Shown in pieces: positions 46,805-55,970 of a stretch of 64,000 nucleotides of DNA. Positions within the stretch are counted from its first letter, which is position 1; each line of letters opens with the position of its first letter. Both the position numbers and the translations under genes were made by a program. This DNA comes from a virus, in the IMG/VR virus record IMGVR_UViG_3300025469_000003, positions 27,923 through 91,922 of that record. One strand, written 5' to 3'. The notes below the pieces were generated by a model, which searched no databases, had not been told where the DNA came from, and saw nothing but the letters and a program-made list of their open reading frames with translations.

Positions 46805-48160
46805 ATGGCAGAACCCGGTCAAGGCAGTCCAATGGACCGCATGACTTCTGAAAGGAACGTTGAACAGGCAGCGCCTTCCAAGGTTCCAGCAGCACCACTA
46901 TCAAGTGTGGTTGCTCAAGATTTGGAAGATAGACGGAGAAAAAGACAAGCGATGATAGATCATCAACCATTCATTGGCAATGAAAAAGGTGATGATTTTA
47001 TTCCAGACCCAAGTGCTCCTACGCTTGAGCCGATTAAGCCGACGCGGGAAGTTGTGCGTGTTGATCCGATGGCTGTAATGGAGGGCCAAGAACCGGCACC
47101 TCCGGCGGAGACTCCCGCACCTGTGCCCGTAGAACCAGCGCCAGTACCGGCTCCGGCCCCTGTGCCAGCACCTTTGCCTCCACCCCCGGCTCCGAAAGAA
47201 GTCGTGGTTGTTGAAGAGTGGCAGGCGACGGACGAAGCTGGCAAGCCAGTGGGACCGCCAAGCAAGGTGTTTGGAAAAGGACCTACTGAGGCGGCAGCGT
47301 ACAAGGACCTTGCCGAACGGTTGAAGCAGTTGAACATCATTGCGGCGCGGAAGATCAAAGAATACCGCGACAAGTACCGCAGTTACGATCAAGAGTCGCA
47401 GAAGCTTACTTTCGAGCCTGCTGCGTTGACCACCGAGGACAAGGTTCGTATCGCTCGCTTGATCTCGGACCCGGAAACAATCGTCGAAGGATATGCTGAA
47501 TTGTACAGGTTGCAATTCGGCGAAACCGTCGAACAGACGCGATCACGCCTCGCCCGCGAGCAGGATGCGATTTGGGCTGCGCGTGCTACGCAAGAGACGA
47601 ACAAATTTTTGGCTGAACATACTGACTTTCCAGTCAGTCCTTCAGCGAAGCAATTGATGATGGACGAGATCACGAAAAGGAAAGATGCGGAGCAGGCTGA
47701 AGGAAAGTCGTTCGGCTGGACCGCACACAATCTCGCTATTATCTACGACGATCTTGTCGAGCGTGGTGTTATCGTTCCGCGCTCAATCGGTAACGAAGTT
47801 GTTACCACAACAGAATCAAAAAGCATTTCAGAGCCGACACCCGGTGCCCCAATAGTCACTGAGCCTCGGGCCTCTCAGGAGCCAGTGGTCGCGCCTCCGG
47901 CACCACCAGCGCCTCCTGCATCTGCCCCGCCCGTTGCCAATACAACGGAGTCGCAAGAGAACCTCAGACCGAGGGGAACTAAATTCGCTGTTCTCTCTAC
48001 CCAACATGGTTCGGGAACCCCGCCGGTTGGTCAGAGTGACGACGATGCGTTCCTAAAGGAAGTAAACGAGATGCCGCTTGAGGTTATGAAACGGCGAATC
48101 CGAAGTGATCGTTACTTCGCGGATCGTTTGAACAAGATCAACCTCAGACGCACTTCGTAA
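46805..48160 (+). CDS. Candidate scaffolding protein
   Basis: 451 residues, ATG 46805 (GAAGGAAGTGACTT). Pro/Ala repeats (PVEPAPVPAPAPVPAPLPPP) at about 100-125, long helical middle (residues 160-310), another Pro/Ala stretch and a helical basic end (FLKEVNEMPLEVMKRRIRSD). Length, helicity, low-complexity and position just before the capsid gene fit a scaffold; no protease motif seen. Confidence 0.6.
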   Translation: MAEPGQGSPMDRMTSERNVEQAAPSKVPAAPLSSVVAQDLEDRRRKRQAMIDHQPFIGNEKGDDFIPDPSAPTLEPIKPTREVVRVDPMAVMEGQEPAPPAETPAPVPVEPAPVPAPAPVPAPLPPPPAPKEVVVVEEWQATDEAGKPVGPPSKVFGKGPTEAAAYKDLAERLKQLNIIAARKIKEYRDKYRSYDQESQKLTFEPAALTTEDKVRIARLISDPETIVEGYAELYRLQFGETVEQTRSRLAREQDAIWAARATQETNKFLAEHTDFPVSPSAKQLMMDEITKRKDAEQAEGKSFGWTAHNLAIIYDDLVERGVIVPRSIGNEVVTTTESKSISEPTPGAPIVTEPRASQEPVVAPPAPPAPPASAPPVANTTESQENLRPRGTKFAVLSTQHGSGTPPVGQSDDDAFLKEVNEMPLEVMKRRIRSDRYFADRLNKINLRRTS

Positions 48161-48193
48161 ACCACGAAAAACGTGGTTTGAGAGAACATCACC

Positions 48194-49222
48194 ATGGGTT
48201 ATTCACCCACTTCCGGTCTGGTAAGCAATTTGCCACAAGCGCAAGCGACTTACTTTGACCGGGACTTTATTCAGAACTTGAAGCAATTGACCCCGTTCTA
48301 CCGTTGCGTCGAGCGCCGGGAATTGCCTCCACAGTCTGGTCAAAACCACCGGCTGTACATGTACGCTCCGGGATTGGGAGTTGCTTTCACGACTTCTACA
48401 GCCTCGGAAGGTACTGTGACTTCCGGCAAGGCTCCGGCTGTGTCAACTGACAGCGCCGTGATCGGGCAGTACGCCGATTACGTCAACGTGTCAGACTACG
48501 CTCTTGAGACCGCCATCGACCCTTGCGTCGAGAACTTGGAACGCGAGATGGCTTACCGATTGGCCGGGACCATCAGCACATTGGTCCGCAACGTCGCGGA
48601 CGGCGCGAGCGCCATCGACAGCACTGTGTATCAGCCAAAGGCTTCGGGATCGCCTCTACAGCGTACCGACCTGACAGCGATTACGCAAGAACTGCGTCAA
48701 CGCTCCGTGTTGCCTTTTGATAAGGCAGCGAACCGCTTCGTGGGAGTCATCACTCCGCTAGCGATTGGGGATACCTTGAACGACGCCTCAGCGCAAGGAT
48801 TGGTTGACATCTACAAGCACACCACTGAAGGGCTGGACCGCCTGTTGGAACTGCCCGGCGGAGACGGCAAGGACCATGTTGTGCCCGTGCTTGAGTTTGG
48901 CGGAATGCGATTCTACGAGTCGCCTCTCGTCAAGCAAACAGCGGACTACGCCTCTGGCGCTTTGACCGCGTACCGTACGTACCTTTTCGGCCATCAAGCT
49001 ATCGTCGGGATCAGCTTGGGCGTTAAGGAAAACGCTCAGATCGGCGAAGGCGATTGGTCCAACATGAAGATTTGGATCATGAAGCCGACAGAGCCTACGG
49101 TCGGGGACCCGACCCGCGTGATCGGTGGGTGGACTTCCTATAACGTCAAGGTTGTGTTTACTTTGCCTCCTGACACTACGGGTCGTCTGCGATTCATCGA
49201 CGCGACTTCTTCATTGAGCTAA
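48194..49222 (+). CDS. Major capsid protein, N4-gp56-like
   Basis: 342 residues. TYFDRDFIQNLKQLTPFYRC, then SEGTVTSGKAPAVSTDSAVI followed by QYADYVNVSDYALETAIDPC matches the N4-gp56-family capsid pattern (extended E-loop then QYG.YV..SD). HK97 fold expected. ATG 48194 follows AACATCACC. Highest expressed gene predicted; codon choice is even and GC-richer than the HNH genes around it. Confidence 0.85.
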   Translation: MGYSPTSGLVSNLPQAQATYFDRDFIQNLKQLTPFYRCVERRELPPQSGQNHRLYMYAPGLGVAFTTSTASEGTVTSGKAPAVSTDSAVIGQYADYVNVSDYALETAIDPCVENLEREMAYRLAGTISTLVRNVADGASAIDSTVYQPKASGSPLQRTDLTAITQELRQRSVLPFDKAANRFVGVITPLAIGDTLNDASAQGLVDIYKHTTEGLDRLLELPGGDGKDHVVPVLEFGGMRFYESPLVKQTADYASGALTAYRTYLFGHQAIVGISLGVKENAQIGEGDWSNMKIWIMKPTEPTVGDPTRVIGGWTSYNVKVVFTLPPDTTGRLRFIDATSSLS

Positions 49223-49249
49223 ACTCACCAGCTCAAAATCTTGGAATAA

Positions 49250-49354
49250 ACGAATGGCCATTCGTGAGTTCCCAAACCAAGGCTAGCATGGCCATGCAGG
49301 TCTTGGCTTGATTGATGCAGAGTGAATGGGGCGTTGCCCTAGACTTCGCCCCAT
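49250..49354 (+). terminator. Palindrome and terminator-like hairpin after the capsid gene
   Basis: ACGAATGGCCATTCGT (49250-49265) is a perfect palindrome; ATGGGGCG (49326-49333) pairs with CGCCCCAT (49347-49354). No long T-run. They could limit read-through from capsid into the HNH gene. Confidence 0.5.
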
Positions 49355-49378
49355 CACAATTCTTCTAGGGAGAATACT

Positions 49379-49741
49379 ATGCAAAAATATGTAAATGGAA
49401 GAAGAACGGCGGAATGGGAAAAAACATACCGCAATTTTCCAGAATGTAAGAAGCGCCGTAAAGAACAACAGGAAATGTTGAAAGTCGAAGTTCTTGCACA
49501 TTATGGGGTAAATAATACTCCTAACTGTGTCTGGCCCGGATGCACCGTTGACGACGTAGATATGTTGTCTCTTGACCATATTAACGGTGGAGGGACGCAG
49601 CATCGTAAAAGTGGTGGTTGTAACGGTGGAGTTATTTTTTATAGAAAATTGCGTCGTGCTGGCTATCCAGACGGATACCAGACGATGTGTTTCAATCATC
49701 AATGGAAGAAGCAGTTAATGCTCCTCCGGGAGCGTAGTTAA
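49379..49741 (+). CDS. HNH homing-type endonuclease, six-copy family, copy 6
   Basis: 120 residues, ATG 49379 (AGGGAGAATACT). CVWPGC, VDDVDMLSLDHINGGGTQHR, YPDGYQTMCFNHQWKKQ. Inserted between capsid and the next structural gene. First Cys of the CC pair is changed to C-V. AT-rich relative to neighbours. Confidence 0.83.
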   Translation: MQKYVNGRRTAEWEKTYRNFPECKKRRKEQQEMLKVEVLAHYGVNNTPNCVWPGCTVDDVDMLSLDHINGGGTQHRKSGGCNGGVIFYRKLRRAGYPDGYQTMCFNHQWKKQLMLLRERS

Positions 49742-49782
49742 AATCTGAAAGTACCCGCAGAATGGCGGGAGAGGAGAGTATT

Positions 49783-50313
49783 ATGGCTACAGAGAAAAAT
49801 ATTTCTGTGACCGCGCAAGACCAGATCGACCAGTTGGCAATTGAATCTGCGCAACTTGAGAAAGAATTGGCAAAAGCGAAGTTGGAAGCGCAGATGCTTG
49901 AACTGGAAGATTTGAAGGCACGCAATGCAGAATCGAAGCAGCGCCGGGAGGCGTTGCGCGTCAAGTTGCAAAACGCCCTTGAATCTGACGCCAGACGGCG
50001 TGAGAACGAGGCGCGAAAACAGGAGTGGTGCAATCACTCACAGGGTGGAGAAGGTCTTGAGGGGCTGTATCAAGGTGAAGGCGTTCAGACTACTTTCCAA
50101 TTAGAGACTGACAGCCTTGGTAAGCAAAGCTACCGATGCATCCGTTGCGAAAAGACGGTTGCTCAGGCAGATGACCCGGTGGAGTTCGCTCGCATTAAGA
50201 AGCTCCCTCACAGGGGCCTACGGGGTCCTGTTCCTGTGCTGTTCAAGTTTACCGACGCTCGTGGAAACACGGTCGCGGTAGCCTCGGGCACACTCACTCC
50301 TGTCGCTGCGTGA
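49783..50313 (+). CDS. Coiled-coil protein with zinc site
   Basis: 176 residues from ATG 49783 (GGAGAGGAGAGTATT). Long heptad region (IESAQLEKELAKAKLEAQML), then CNH ... CIRCEK that may bind zinc, then a beta-rich tail. Position after capsid suggests a head or connector accessory. Confidence 0.6.
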   Translation: MATEKNISVTAQDQIDQLAIESAQLEKELAKAKLEAQMLELEDLKARNAESKQRREALRVKLQNALESDARRRENEARKQEWCNHSQGGEGLEGLYQGEGVQTTFQLETDSLGKQSYRCIRCEKTVAQADDPVEFARIKKLPHRGLRGPVPVLFKFTDARGNTVAVASGTLTPVAA

Positions 50314-50404
50314 TTGCCTTACTACAGCCCCCCATGTGAAGAGCATGGGGTTAGAGGGGGCTACGTGAGTGGCCTCCCTTATGATCTTCGCAGGCAGGAG
50401 CACC

Positions 50405-51454
50405 ATGGGCAATAGCACTACGCGACTTCAAGATTGCTTGGACTACTGCCAGAGCCTTGCTGACCTAAACAGCGTCATTCCGGTTTCTGGCTACTCAGTC
50501 AAGCGTGTTCTACTCACCGCTAACGCTGTCATGAAGAAGTTCCTTTCCTCAGCGTTGAAGTGGTCCTTCAATCGAAAAATCTTTCCCATTGGCATTACGA
50601 ACTCGTGGCAACAAGACTACGCCACAAATCTAGTTGATGTGGCCTTCCTTCAAGACGGCTACCTGCTAGAGATCAACAACACAGCGAATCCTCGCCCGAT
50701 CTGGCCCTTGGAAGTGGCGCAGAATATCTCTGAGACAACCCACCAGTACGGTCGGCCCGGTCAACTCGGCGTCATGCTGAATAGGGACCTTCAGTACGCG
50801 ACATGGGGTGCTAGCGGAGAAGGCACGGGTAATACTATGAACCCGCAGCCTCTACAGGTTATTGCCTCCCCTGTCGGTGTGCTAATCACCCCTGCTAATC
50901 CTTGGCTTCAAATTCGGGACAACAACGGCAATTTGTGGATGTTGACTACTTTTGGAACAACCGGTGTACTTGGTCCGGCTGATCCTTCATGGCCTTCCAC
51001 AGTTGTCTTTCCTTCCTTCGACAAGCCCAGTGTTACGCCTACTGTGGCTATAGACGGCTCATGCAAGTGGACTGCCATCAACCCTAACAATTTTGGATTC
51101 AGACTTTCTCCGCTGCCTCCGCAGACCGGCGTGCCTTATCAAATCTTTCCAATTTGGCAGATGCGGCCTCCGATGTTTACGGCTCTATCTCAGACGATTG
51201 AACCTATCCCGGATGACTATGCGCTGTCTTTCATGGAAGGAATGGTTGCCCATTTCTATGGCATGTCGCCGGACCCGAAAATTCGCCAGAAGCATATCGA
51301 CGCAGTTGCATTGTGGGAGAAGTCTTTGCTTGATTCAAAGAAGTCCCAAGATCGGACCCGTGACAGTGCGATAATGTTTCCAGCAACTTCAGTCATGGCT
51401 TCAGGAGATGTTTATTTTCCAAACCCGGCAATGCCCTACGGCCCAAGTTACTGA
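50405..51454 (+). CDS. Virion structural protein (connector/tail region)
   Basis: 349 residues from ATG 50405 (CAGGAGCACC). Beta-rich with FNRKIFPIGITNSWQQDYAT, LEINNTANPRPIWPLEVAQN, and QIRDNNGNLWMLTTFGTTG; C-terminal helix HIDAVALWEKSLLDSKKSQD. No specific family recognised, but composition and position between capsid and tail genes indicate a virion protein. Confidence 0.6.
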   Translation: MGNSTTRLQDCLDYCQSLADLNSVIPVSGYSVKRVLLTANAVMKKFLSSALKWSFNRKIFPIGITNSWQQDYATNLVDVAFLQDGYLLEINNTANPRPIWPLEVAQNISETTHQYGRPGQLGVMLNRDLQYATWGASGEGTGNTMNPQPLQVIASPVGVLITPANPWLQIRDNNGNLWMLTTFGTTGVLGPADPSWPSTVVFPSFDKPSVTPTVAIDGSCKWTAINPNNFGFRLSPLPPQTGVPYQIFPIWQMRPPMFTALSQTIEPIPDDYALSFMEGMVAHFYGMSPDPKIRQKHIDAVALWEKSLLDSKKSQDRTRDSAIMFPATSVMASGDVYFPNPAMPYGPSY

Positions 51455-51487
51455 TATGCCCTCGCAGAAATGAACAGGAAGGATAGT

Positions 51488-51631
51488 ATGCTAGACAAAG
51501 TTGTGCAAGAAATGCGAAAAATTTATGGCTTGACGTGGCCTACCCTGATTGTCTTTTCAATCACTGTGTTGTTAATTGCAGTAGCAGTTTACAAGCTGTA
51601 TGCAATGGCGATAGCGCAGATGGGTCAGTAA
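51488..51631 (+). CDS. Small membrane protein
   Basis: 47 residues (MLDKVVQEMRKIYGLTWPTL ... QMGQ), one transmembrane helix (LIVFSITVLLIAVAVYKLY). ATG 51488 after AGGAAGGATAGT. Holin-like in size but unassigned. Confidence 0.65.
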   Translation: MLDKVVQEMRKIYGLTWPTLIVFSITVLLIAVAVYKLYAMAIAQMGQ

Positions 51632-51634
51632 GAC

Positions 51635-51907
51635 ATGACTATGACCGTGAACGGCGTCAGATTTCGTTTAGGAGAATTGCATTGGGAAGACGCATTCGGT
51701 GTCATGCGTTCCGAACTGCCCAAGTTTAGCGTTTTGCGCAGAGGTGCGCCGCAGGGACGAATCATTAAAACGGCTGGCTGGGTTGCTAAGATAGGACGAT
51801 ATTGGCTGGTGCTTACTGAGCATGGGGCTGGTCCTGATATTTATGATTTTACTCTTGTGCCTGTGCGCCCAAAAGTGATAGCAAAATGGTCAGGAAAGAA
51901 TAAATAA
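51635..51907 (+). CDS. Hypothetical protein
   Basis: 90 residues, beta-rich (FRLGELHWEDAFGVMRSELP, RYWLVLTEHGAGPDIYDFTL), ATG 51635 directly after the previous stop. Possibly a minor virion protein. Confidence 0.6.
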   Translation: MTMTVNGVRFRLGELHWEDAFGVMRSELPKFSVLRRGAPQGRIIKTAGWVAKIGRYWLVLTEHGAGPDIYDFTLVPVRPKVIAKWSGKNK

Positions 51908-51911
51908 ACTC

Positions 51912-52124
51912 ATGCTTACAAAACTCAAAGCAATGCTAGTAAAACTTTGGGCACATCTGTTGCACCCTCCTCCGTCCAACTTGATTTTTTACACCCTAAT
52001 CATCACTACGTTTTATCTGTTGTGGCAGGTTGAGATGCAGGGAAGGCTAATCAGCATTCAGTACAATCTCATCGAATGGCTCGTCACACATGGGATATTC
52101 ATAGTTAGGATACCATCAAGATGA
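51912..52124 (+). CDS. Small membrane protein
   Basis: 70 residues with a transmembrane helix (NLIFYTLIITTFYLLWQVEM) and amphipathic ends. ATGA overlap with the next gene. Second membrane peptide in this spot, so a lysis role for one of them is conceivable. Confidence 0.6.
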   Translation: MLTKLKAMLVKLWAHLLHPPPSNLIFYTLIITTFYLLWQVEMQGRLISIQYNLIEWLVTHGIFIVRIPSR

Positions 52125-52279
52125 TCACGATAACAAACGGACGATTTCAATACCCGGACGGCTCCCCGATTGCTGGCGGGACAGTGTTGTTTGAATTGTC
52201 AGAAGACGACCAAGAGCTTGTGACGCCGGGGCGCGTCGTGTTTCTACCACCAGTAAGCAAGCCATCGGCGGAGGAATGA
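52121..52279 (+). CDS. Truncated copy of the tail-protein N-terminal domain
   Basis: 52 residues: MITITNGRFQYPDGSPIAGG then TVLFELSEDDQELVTPGRVV. It matches the first 45 residues of the proteins at 54351 and 55970 (GGHFQYPNGTPVALGTLVLE) but stops where they continue to IWSNAEL. Either a remnant of tail-gene duplication or a free domain. ATGA coupled both sides. Confidence 0.6.
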   Translation: MITITNGRFQYPDGSPIAGGTVLFELSEDDQELVTPGRVVFLPPVSKPSAEE

Positions 52280-52662
52280 TGGCGGAGTCAAAAGGGCTGG
52301 GCGATACGGTTGCGAAGGTTACGACGGTCTTAGGTATTCCGCCTTGTCCAGGATGTACGAAGCGGCAAAAGTGGCTGAACCGAGTATTTCCGTACAGGAG
52401 TCCGAATATGGTTAAAACAGCAGTTCCACTGATTCCGGCAAAGATTGTTACCCAGGTAGCAGACGTGCTAGCGGGATGTGTATTTATCCCGACACCACAG
52501 CCGATTGTCCTCGGTTGTCCGGTTTGCGGCGTGAAGTTGGAAGTTCTACAAAGACCAGTAATGAAAACGACTACCATAACTATTCCCGGAGTTTTAACTT
52601 TTTCTTGTGGTTGGAAAGGTATGTTAGTGCGTGGAGAATGGGTGAAGTGGAATGCCGACTAA
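52276..52662 (+). CDS. Zinc-finger protein
   Basis: 128 residues. N-terminal GLGDTVAKVTTVLGIPPCPG then CTKRQKWLNRVFPY is a pattern common in small phage proteins; a second Cys pair is in LGCPVCGVKLEV. Probably a virion or assembly accessory. ATG 52276 overlaps the previous stop. Confidence 0.6.
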   Translation: MMAESKGLGDTVAKVTTVLGIPPCPGCTKRQKWLNRVFPYRSPNMVKTAVPLIPAKIVTQVADVLAGCVFIPTPQPIVLGCPVCGVKLEVLQRPVMKTTTITIPGVLTFSCGWKGMLVRGEWVKWNAD

Positions 52663-53275
52663 CCTTTTACCTGCGATTGACGATGCCAACTGGGACTATA
52701 TCAACCTAACTATAGTTGTTGGTGGCGCTCCCGACGGCTCGAACGCTTTTAGATTCGATGCTTGGACGGAGGGTCCCTTTGTTGACGCGCAATTTAATCT
52801 GAAAAATCAGTTAACCCTCGACATCACGAAGCCCTTTTGTCTTTTGTTGTACATCGATACAAGTCATTACGTTTTCAGCACAGAAGACAATTTCCTTGGT
52901 TTCACACTTTATTCTGGTGGTTTGACAACGGGTGTTCCGTTTACACTTGTCGAACCCGACAACGGTGTAATCATCTTTGATAGTGGTCCTGGTTTACTAG
53001 TGGCGGACCAACCTTTCTATAAGGGAAATGTATGCGGACCCAAGACGGGTACGGTTGGTTGGTATAGTGTTCCCATCTACCCCCAGCAGAGCCCTTGCGG
53101 TGTAGGCGGCGACATGTACGATACGCCTGGTTATGAAACATCCAATCCAGACACCGGATACTTACTAATCTCGAATGTCACTCTTTATCAGGCGGCAGAT
53201 TGTTCGGGCACTACTGGATGTTCACTGAATTGCAACGCGATTGCACTTGAGCTTAATACTTCCTGTTTTGGCTAA
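52652..53275 (+). CDS. Beta-rich virion protein
   Basis: 207 residues, Cys-containing, no signal peptide; FRFDAWTEGPFVDAQFNLKN, FTLYSGGLTTGVPFTLVEPD, CGVGGDMYDTP. Similar style to the N-terminal half of the next gene (both have DTGYLLISNVTLYQAADCS or SHPTLYQASDCS), so they are paralogous domains. Confidence 0.55.
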   Translation: MPTNLLPAIDDANWDYINLTIVVGGAPDGSNAFRFDAWTEGPFVDAQFNLKNQLTLDITKPFCLLLYIDTSHYVFSTEDNFLGFTLYSGGLTTGVPFTLVEPDNGVIIFDSGPGLLVADQPFYKGNVCGPKTGTVGWYSVPIYPQQSPCGVGGDMYDTPGYETSNPDTGYLLISNVTLYQAADCSGTTGCSLNCNAIALELNTSCFG

Positions 53276-53283
53276 GGGTTAAT

Positions 53284-54327
53284 ATGGCGTACATAGTATT
53301 CGTTTTTAATCATATACCGGTGGTGGTAGACCCCGACCTGCCCTATTGTTTCTCGGTCTACATGAACTTTGACAACTACACACCCGGTTCTGAATTAACC
53401 GTAAGTGCTCAGTGCGATAACCTGGAAAAGACTTGGCCCATTGATGAGCCGTTTCACGGGACGGGCTGGTACGCGGTAGGTGCGGGAATACTTGGTGGCA
53501 GCACCCCAGGAGTAGTGAACGAGATTCTGTTGTCAGCTAGCGATGAGGGTGGGGCAGGGACACTTTTAGTTTCGCATCCGACGCTCTATCAAGCTAGTGA
53601 CTGTTCGATTATACTTTCTACACCCGCAGGATACCTGCCAGATTTGCCCTCTTCTAATTTATTACCACCCTTTTCTTCCAATATTGAGAGTGCTAACACG
53701 ACGCCTCCAGGACCATATGGTCCCCTTTGGGAATGGAGTATGTGCGGGGATTATCTTGATTGTTGCGGAGAGTGTTTGGCACCACTTCCTCCCGTTAGTC
53801 AGCGTATTATTGTACGTAAAGTTACGAGTCCATCAGGTTCACCACAAAGTTTTACATTCACACCCAGTTGGGGCACCCCCTTTGCATTAACTGACGGCGA
53901 ATCGAATGACAGTGGGACGCTTGAGCCGGGAACCTATTCGGTAGTGGAAGCACCTATCACCGGATGGGAAACTACCGTCAGCCAAGATCCCTCTACAATC
54001 GTACTGCGTACCGGGGAAACCGTCACCATCACGTTTTTCAACTCGACTATTCCTCTAGCTGGAGGGTGGGTCTGCGCGAATGTTCCGATCAAGTTTACGT
54101 TGGACAGCAGCGGCAATGTTCCGTCGGGGTCGAAAATTTGGTCGAATGCTGAGTTAGTGCAAGGTCCGTTTGATAAAGTAACGCAGCGGGGAACGTATTA
54201 CACTGTCAAGGTGTTTGATGCAAACGGTCTTCCGGTGTCTGGATTCCCAGTGGTTTGGATTTTTACGAACCTTACTGGAGACATACAGGACTTGAGTGGG
54301 ATGGTAAACCAGGTAAGTAGCGTTTAA
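53284..54327 (+). CDS. Adhesin-like tail protein with SpaA-like and shared C-terminal domain
   Basis: 347 residues. Part 1 (1-150) resembles the previous protein; part 2 (about 175-265) VRKVTSPSGSPQSFTFTPSW, GTLEPGTYSVVEAPITGWET looks like a SpaA/prealbumin-type domain; part 3 has KIWSNAELVQGPFDKVTQRG and VKVFDANGLPVSGFPVVWIF, shared with the next two genes. Likely exposed on the tail. Confidence 0.65.
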   Translation: MAYIVFVFNHIPVVVDPDLPYCFSVYMNFDNYTPGSELTVSAQCDNLEKTWPIDEPFHGTGWYAVGAGILGGSTPGVVNEILLSASDEGGAGTLLVSHPTLYQASDCSIILSTPAGYLPDLPSSNLLPPFSSNIESANTTPPGPYGPLWEWSMCGDYLDCCGECLAPLPPVSQRIIVRKVTSPSGSPQSFTFTPSWGTPFALTDGESNDSGTLEPGTYSVVEAPITGWETTVSQDPSTIVLRTGETVTITFFNSTIPLAGGWVCANVPIKFTLDSSGNVPSGSKIWSNAELVQGPFDKVTQRGTYYTVKVFDANGLPVSGFPVVWIFTNLTGDIQDLSGMVNQVSSV

Positions 54328-54350
54328 AGGGTTGTGGGGAGGGATGACGA

Positions 54351-55970
54351 ATGATAGGGATTTATGGAGGCAACTTTCAGTTCTTCAACGGAGCGGTGGT
54401 TGCCAACGGAACATTAACGTTGCAGCTTTCGTGGGACTCATCAGAATCCGTAACTACACCGGGCGGTATTGTTGTGTCCGCTGAGAGGGTCTCATATACG
54501 CTTGACCTGACCGGCAACCTTCCACTTACGCAAATTTGGTCTAACGCCGAGTTGTCTGTGCCAACTTATTATGTGGTGAACGTGTACGACAAGAATGGCG
54601 TGCCTGTATTCAAAGCTCCTTTCATTTGGGTGTTCCTCGTAACGACTGGAGGAACGGTTGATATTGGAACCTTACCGAACCAAAGCGGGGAGGGTGGTTT
54701 GACGTATGAGCCTCTTGAAGGACCCACAGGGCCTACTGGACCTATAGGACCAACCGGACCACAGGGATTGCCCGGAGAAGCAGTCGGGGGAGGCGGTGTA
54801 CAGATAAATGGCGGAGTAAGTTCATCGCCTTATAATGAAGCGCCGACGCTCGTTCAAACCGCGCAGGTGCAGGGTGTCACCAATTCTTTGACTTGCACGC
54901 TTGGCACCATGCCTACTGTTGGGAACACGCTTGTATGCTTTGTTCAAGGGACTTCTCTTGTTGCTTTCACTGCAACACTTCCAGCGGCCTTTACTCAGCT
55001 AGCGAACCTTGGCAGCGGAACGTGTGCAGGCGTGGTTGGTTACATGGTAGTGACGGCCGCAAATAAAAGCCTGACCTACACGATGACGAACACGTGGCCT
55101 GACTATCCTCCGTACAGTGAAGGTGGGTATGGGGGAATGCAGTTTTCGATTGCGGAGATTCTTGGAACGCCTTTTATTCTTGCCAATGCAGGGGATGCGG
55201 GCGAAGGTTATTTGCCTTACGGTTTTTACACACTTTACACCGACACAGTGTTTTCGGCGCAGCCAGTACTTGCGATTGTAGGGTTTGAAGAGTATTTTAC
55301 TGGCGGTTCAACTGATGTGTGGAGTCCAGACAATTTCAATGTTGCAAATCGTTTGGTTTCGATTGGTGGTTCGTTTAATTGGATTTTGGTCGCAGCGGAT
55401 TGTCCTACATTACCCGCAGGACCTATCACCTCTGGCTGGCATACTACGGCAGACGGGTATAGCACATTTGACACGAAGTACGTTTTAGCTCTGATTTACA
55501 ATCCAATCTCCGGTCCAGCAGGGCCGACAGGTCCAACCGGAGCATCAGGGTCGTCTGAGATTGAAGAGACTCTGTTTTTGGGCTACTTCGTACATGGAAC
55601 TGATGTAAGTTTAGCTAGGTTAGGAGCAACTAAGTTTACTAGTCCTATTGACAGTTTTGTATACACGAGCCAGAGCCAGATTCTTTATTACCAAGTGGAG
55701 TTAGTCAGTACGCGGTATCCGGCAACGACTGGTACTGGTGGAAGTGTATCTTTTGTAAATGGACAAATGACAGACCCCGGACCTTCGAATGTGAGTGCTC
55801 TTTCTTTTCGTGGAGAGTTGTGGTACTTCTATTCCAACGTCATTGACGATCCAACGAATGCGGCATACAACACTCTTTTTTTGTATCAGAGCTATTGGGA
55901 CGGTGAAGAAGAGCAAGCTGTGAATGCTGGATATGCTAAGGTCTTTGCCGTGTGTGCTAGGAGCCTATAA
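54351..55970 (+). CDS. Tail fibre/adhesin with collagen-like repeat, paralogue 1
   Basis: 539 residues. Domain 1 FQFFNGAVVANGTLTLQLSW; domain 2 IWSNAELSVPTYYVVNVYDK; collagen-like GPTGPTGPIGPTGPQGLPG near 125; a beta-rich middle; second GPAGPTGPTGASG; C-terminal domain TLFLGYFVHGTDVSLARLGA and TSQSQILYYQVELV. The next gene has the same order of domains: tandem duplication. Confidence 0.75.
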   Translation: MIGIYGGNFQFFNGAVVANGTLTLQLSWDSSESVTTPGGIVVSAERVSYTLDLTGNLPLTQIWSNAELSVPTYYVVNVYDKNGVPVFKAPFIWVFLVTTGGTVDIGTLPNQSGEGGLTYEPLEGPTGPTGPIGPTGPQGLPGEAVGGGGVQINGGVSSSPYNEAPTLVQTAQVQGVTNSLTCTLGTMPTVGNTLVCFVQGTSLVAFTATLPAAFTQLANLGSGTCAGVVGYMVVTAANKSLTYTMTNTWPDYPPYSEGGYGGMQFSIAEILGTPFILANAGDAGEGYLPYGFYTLYTDTVFSAQPVLAIVGFEEYFTGGSTDVWSPDNFNVANRLVSIGGSFNWILVAADCPTLPAGPITSGWHTTADGYSTFDTKYVLALIYNPISGPAGPTGPTGASGSSEIEETLFLGYFVHGTDVSLARLGATKFTSPIDSFVYTSQSQILYYQVELVSTRYPATTGTGGSVSFVNGQMTDPGPSNVSALSFRGELWYFYSNVIDDPTNAAYNTLFLYQSYWDGEEEQAVNAGYAKVFAVCARSL

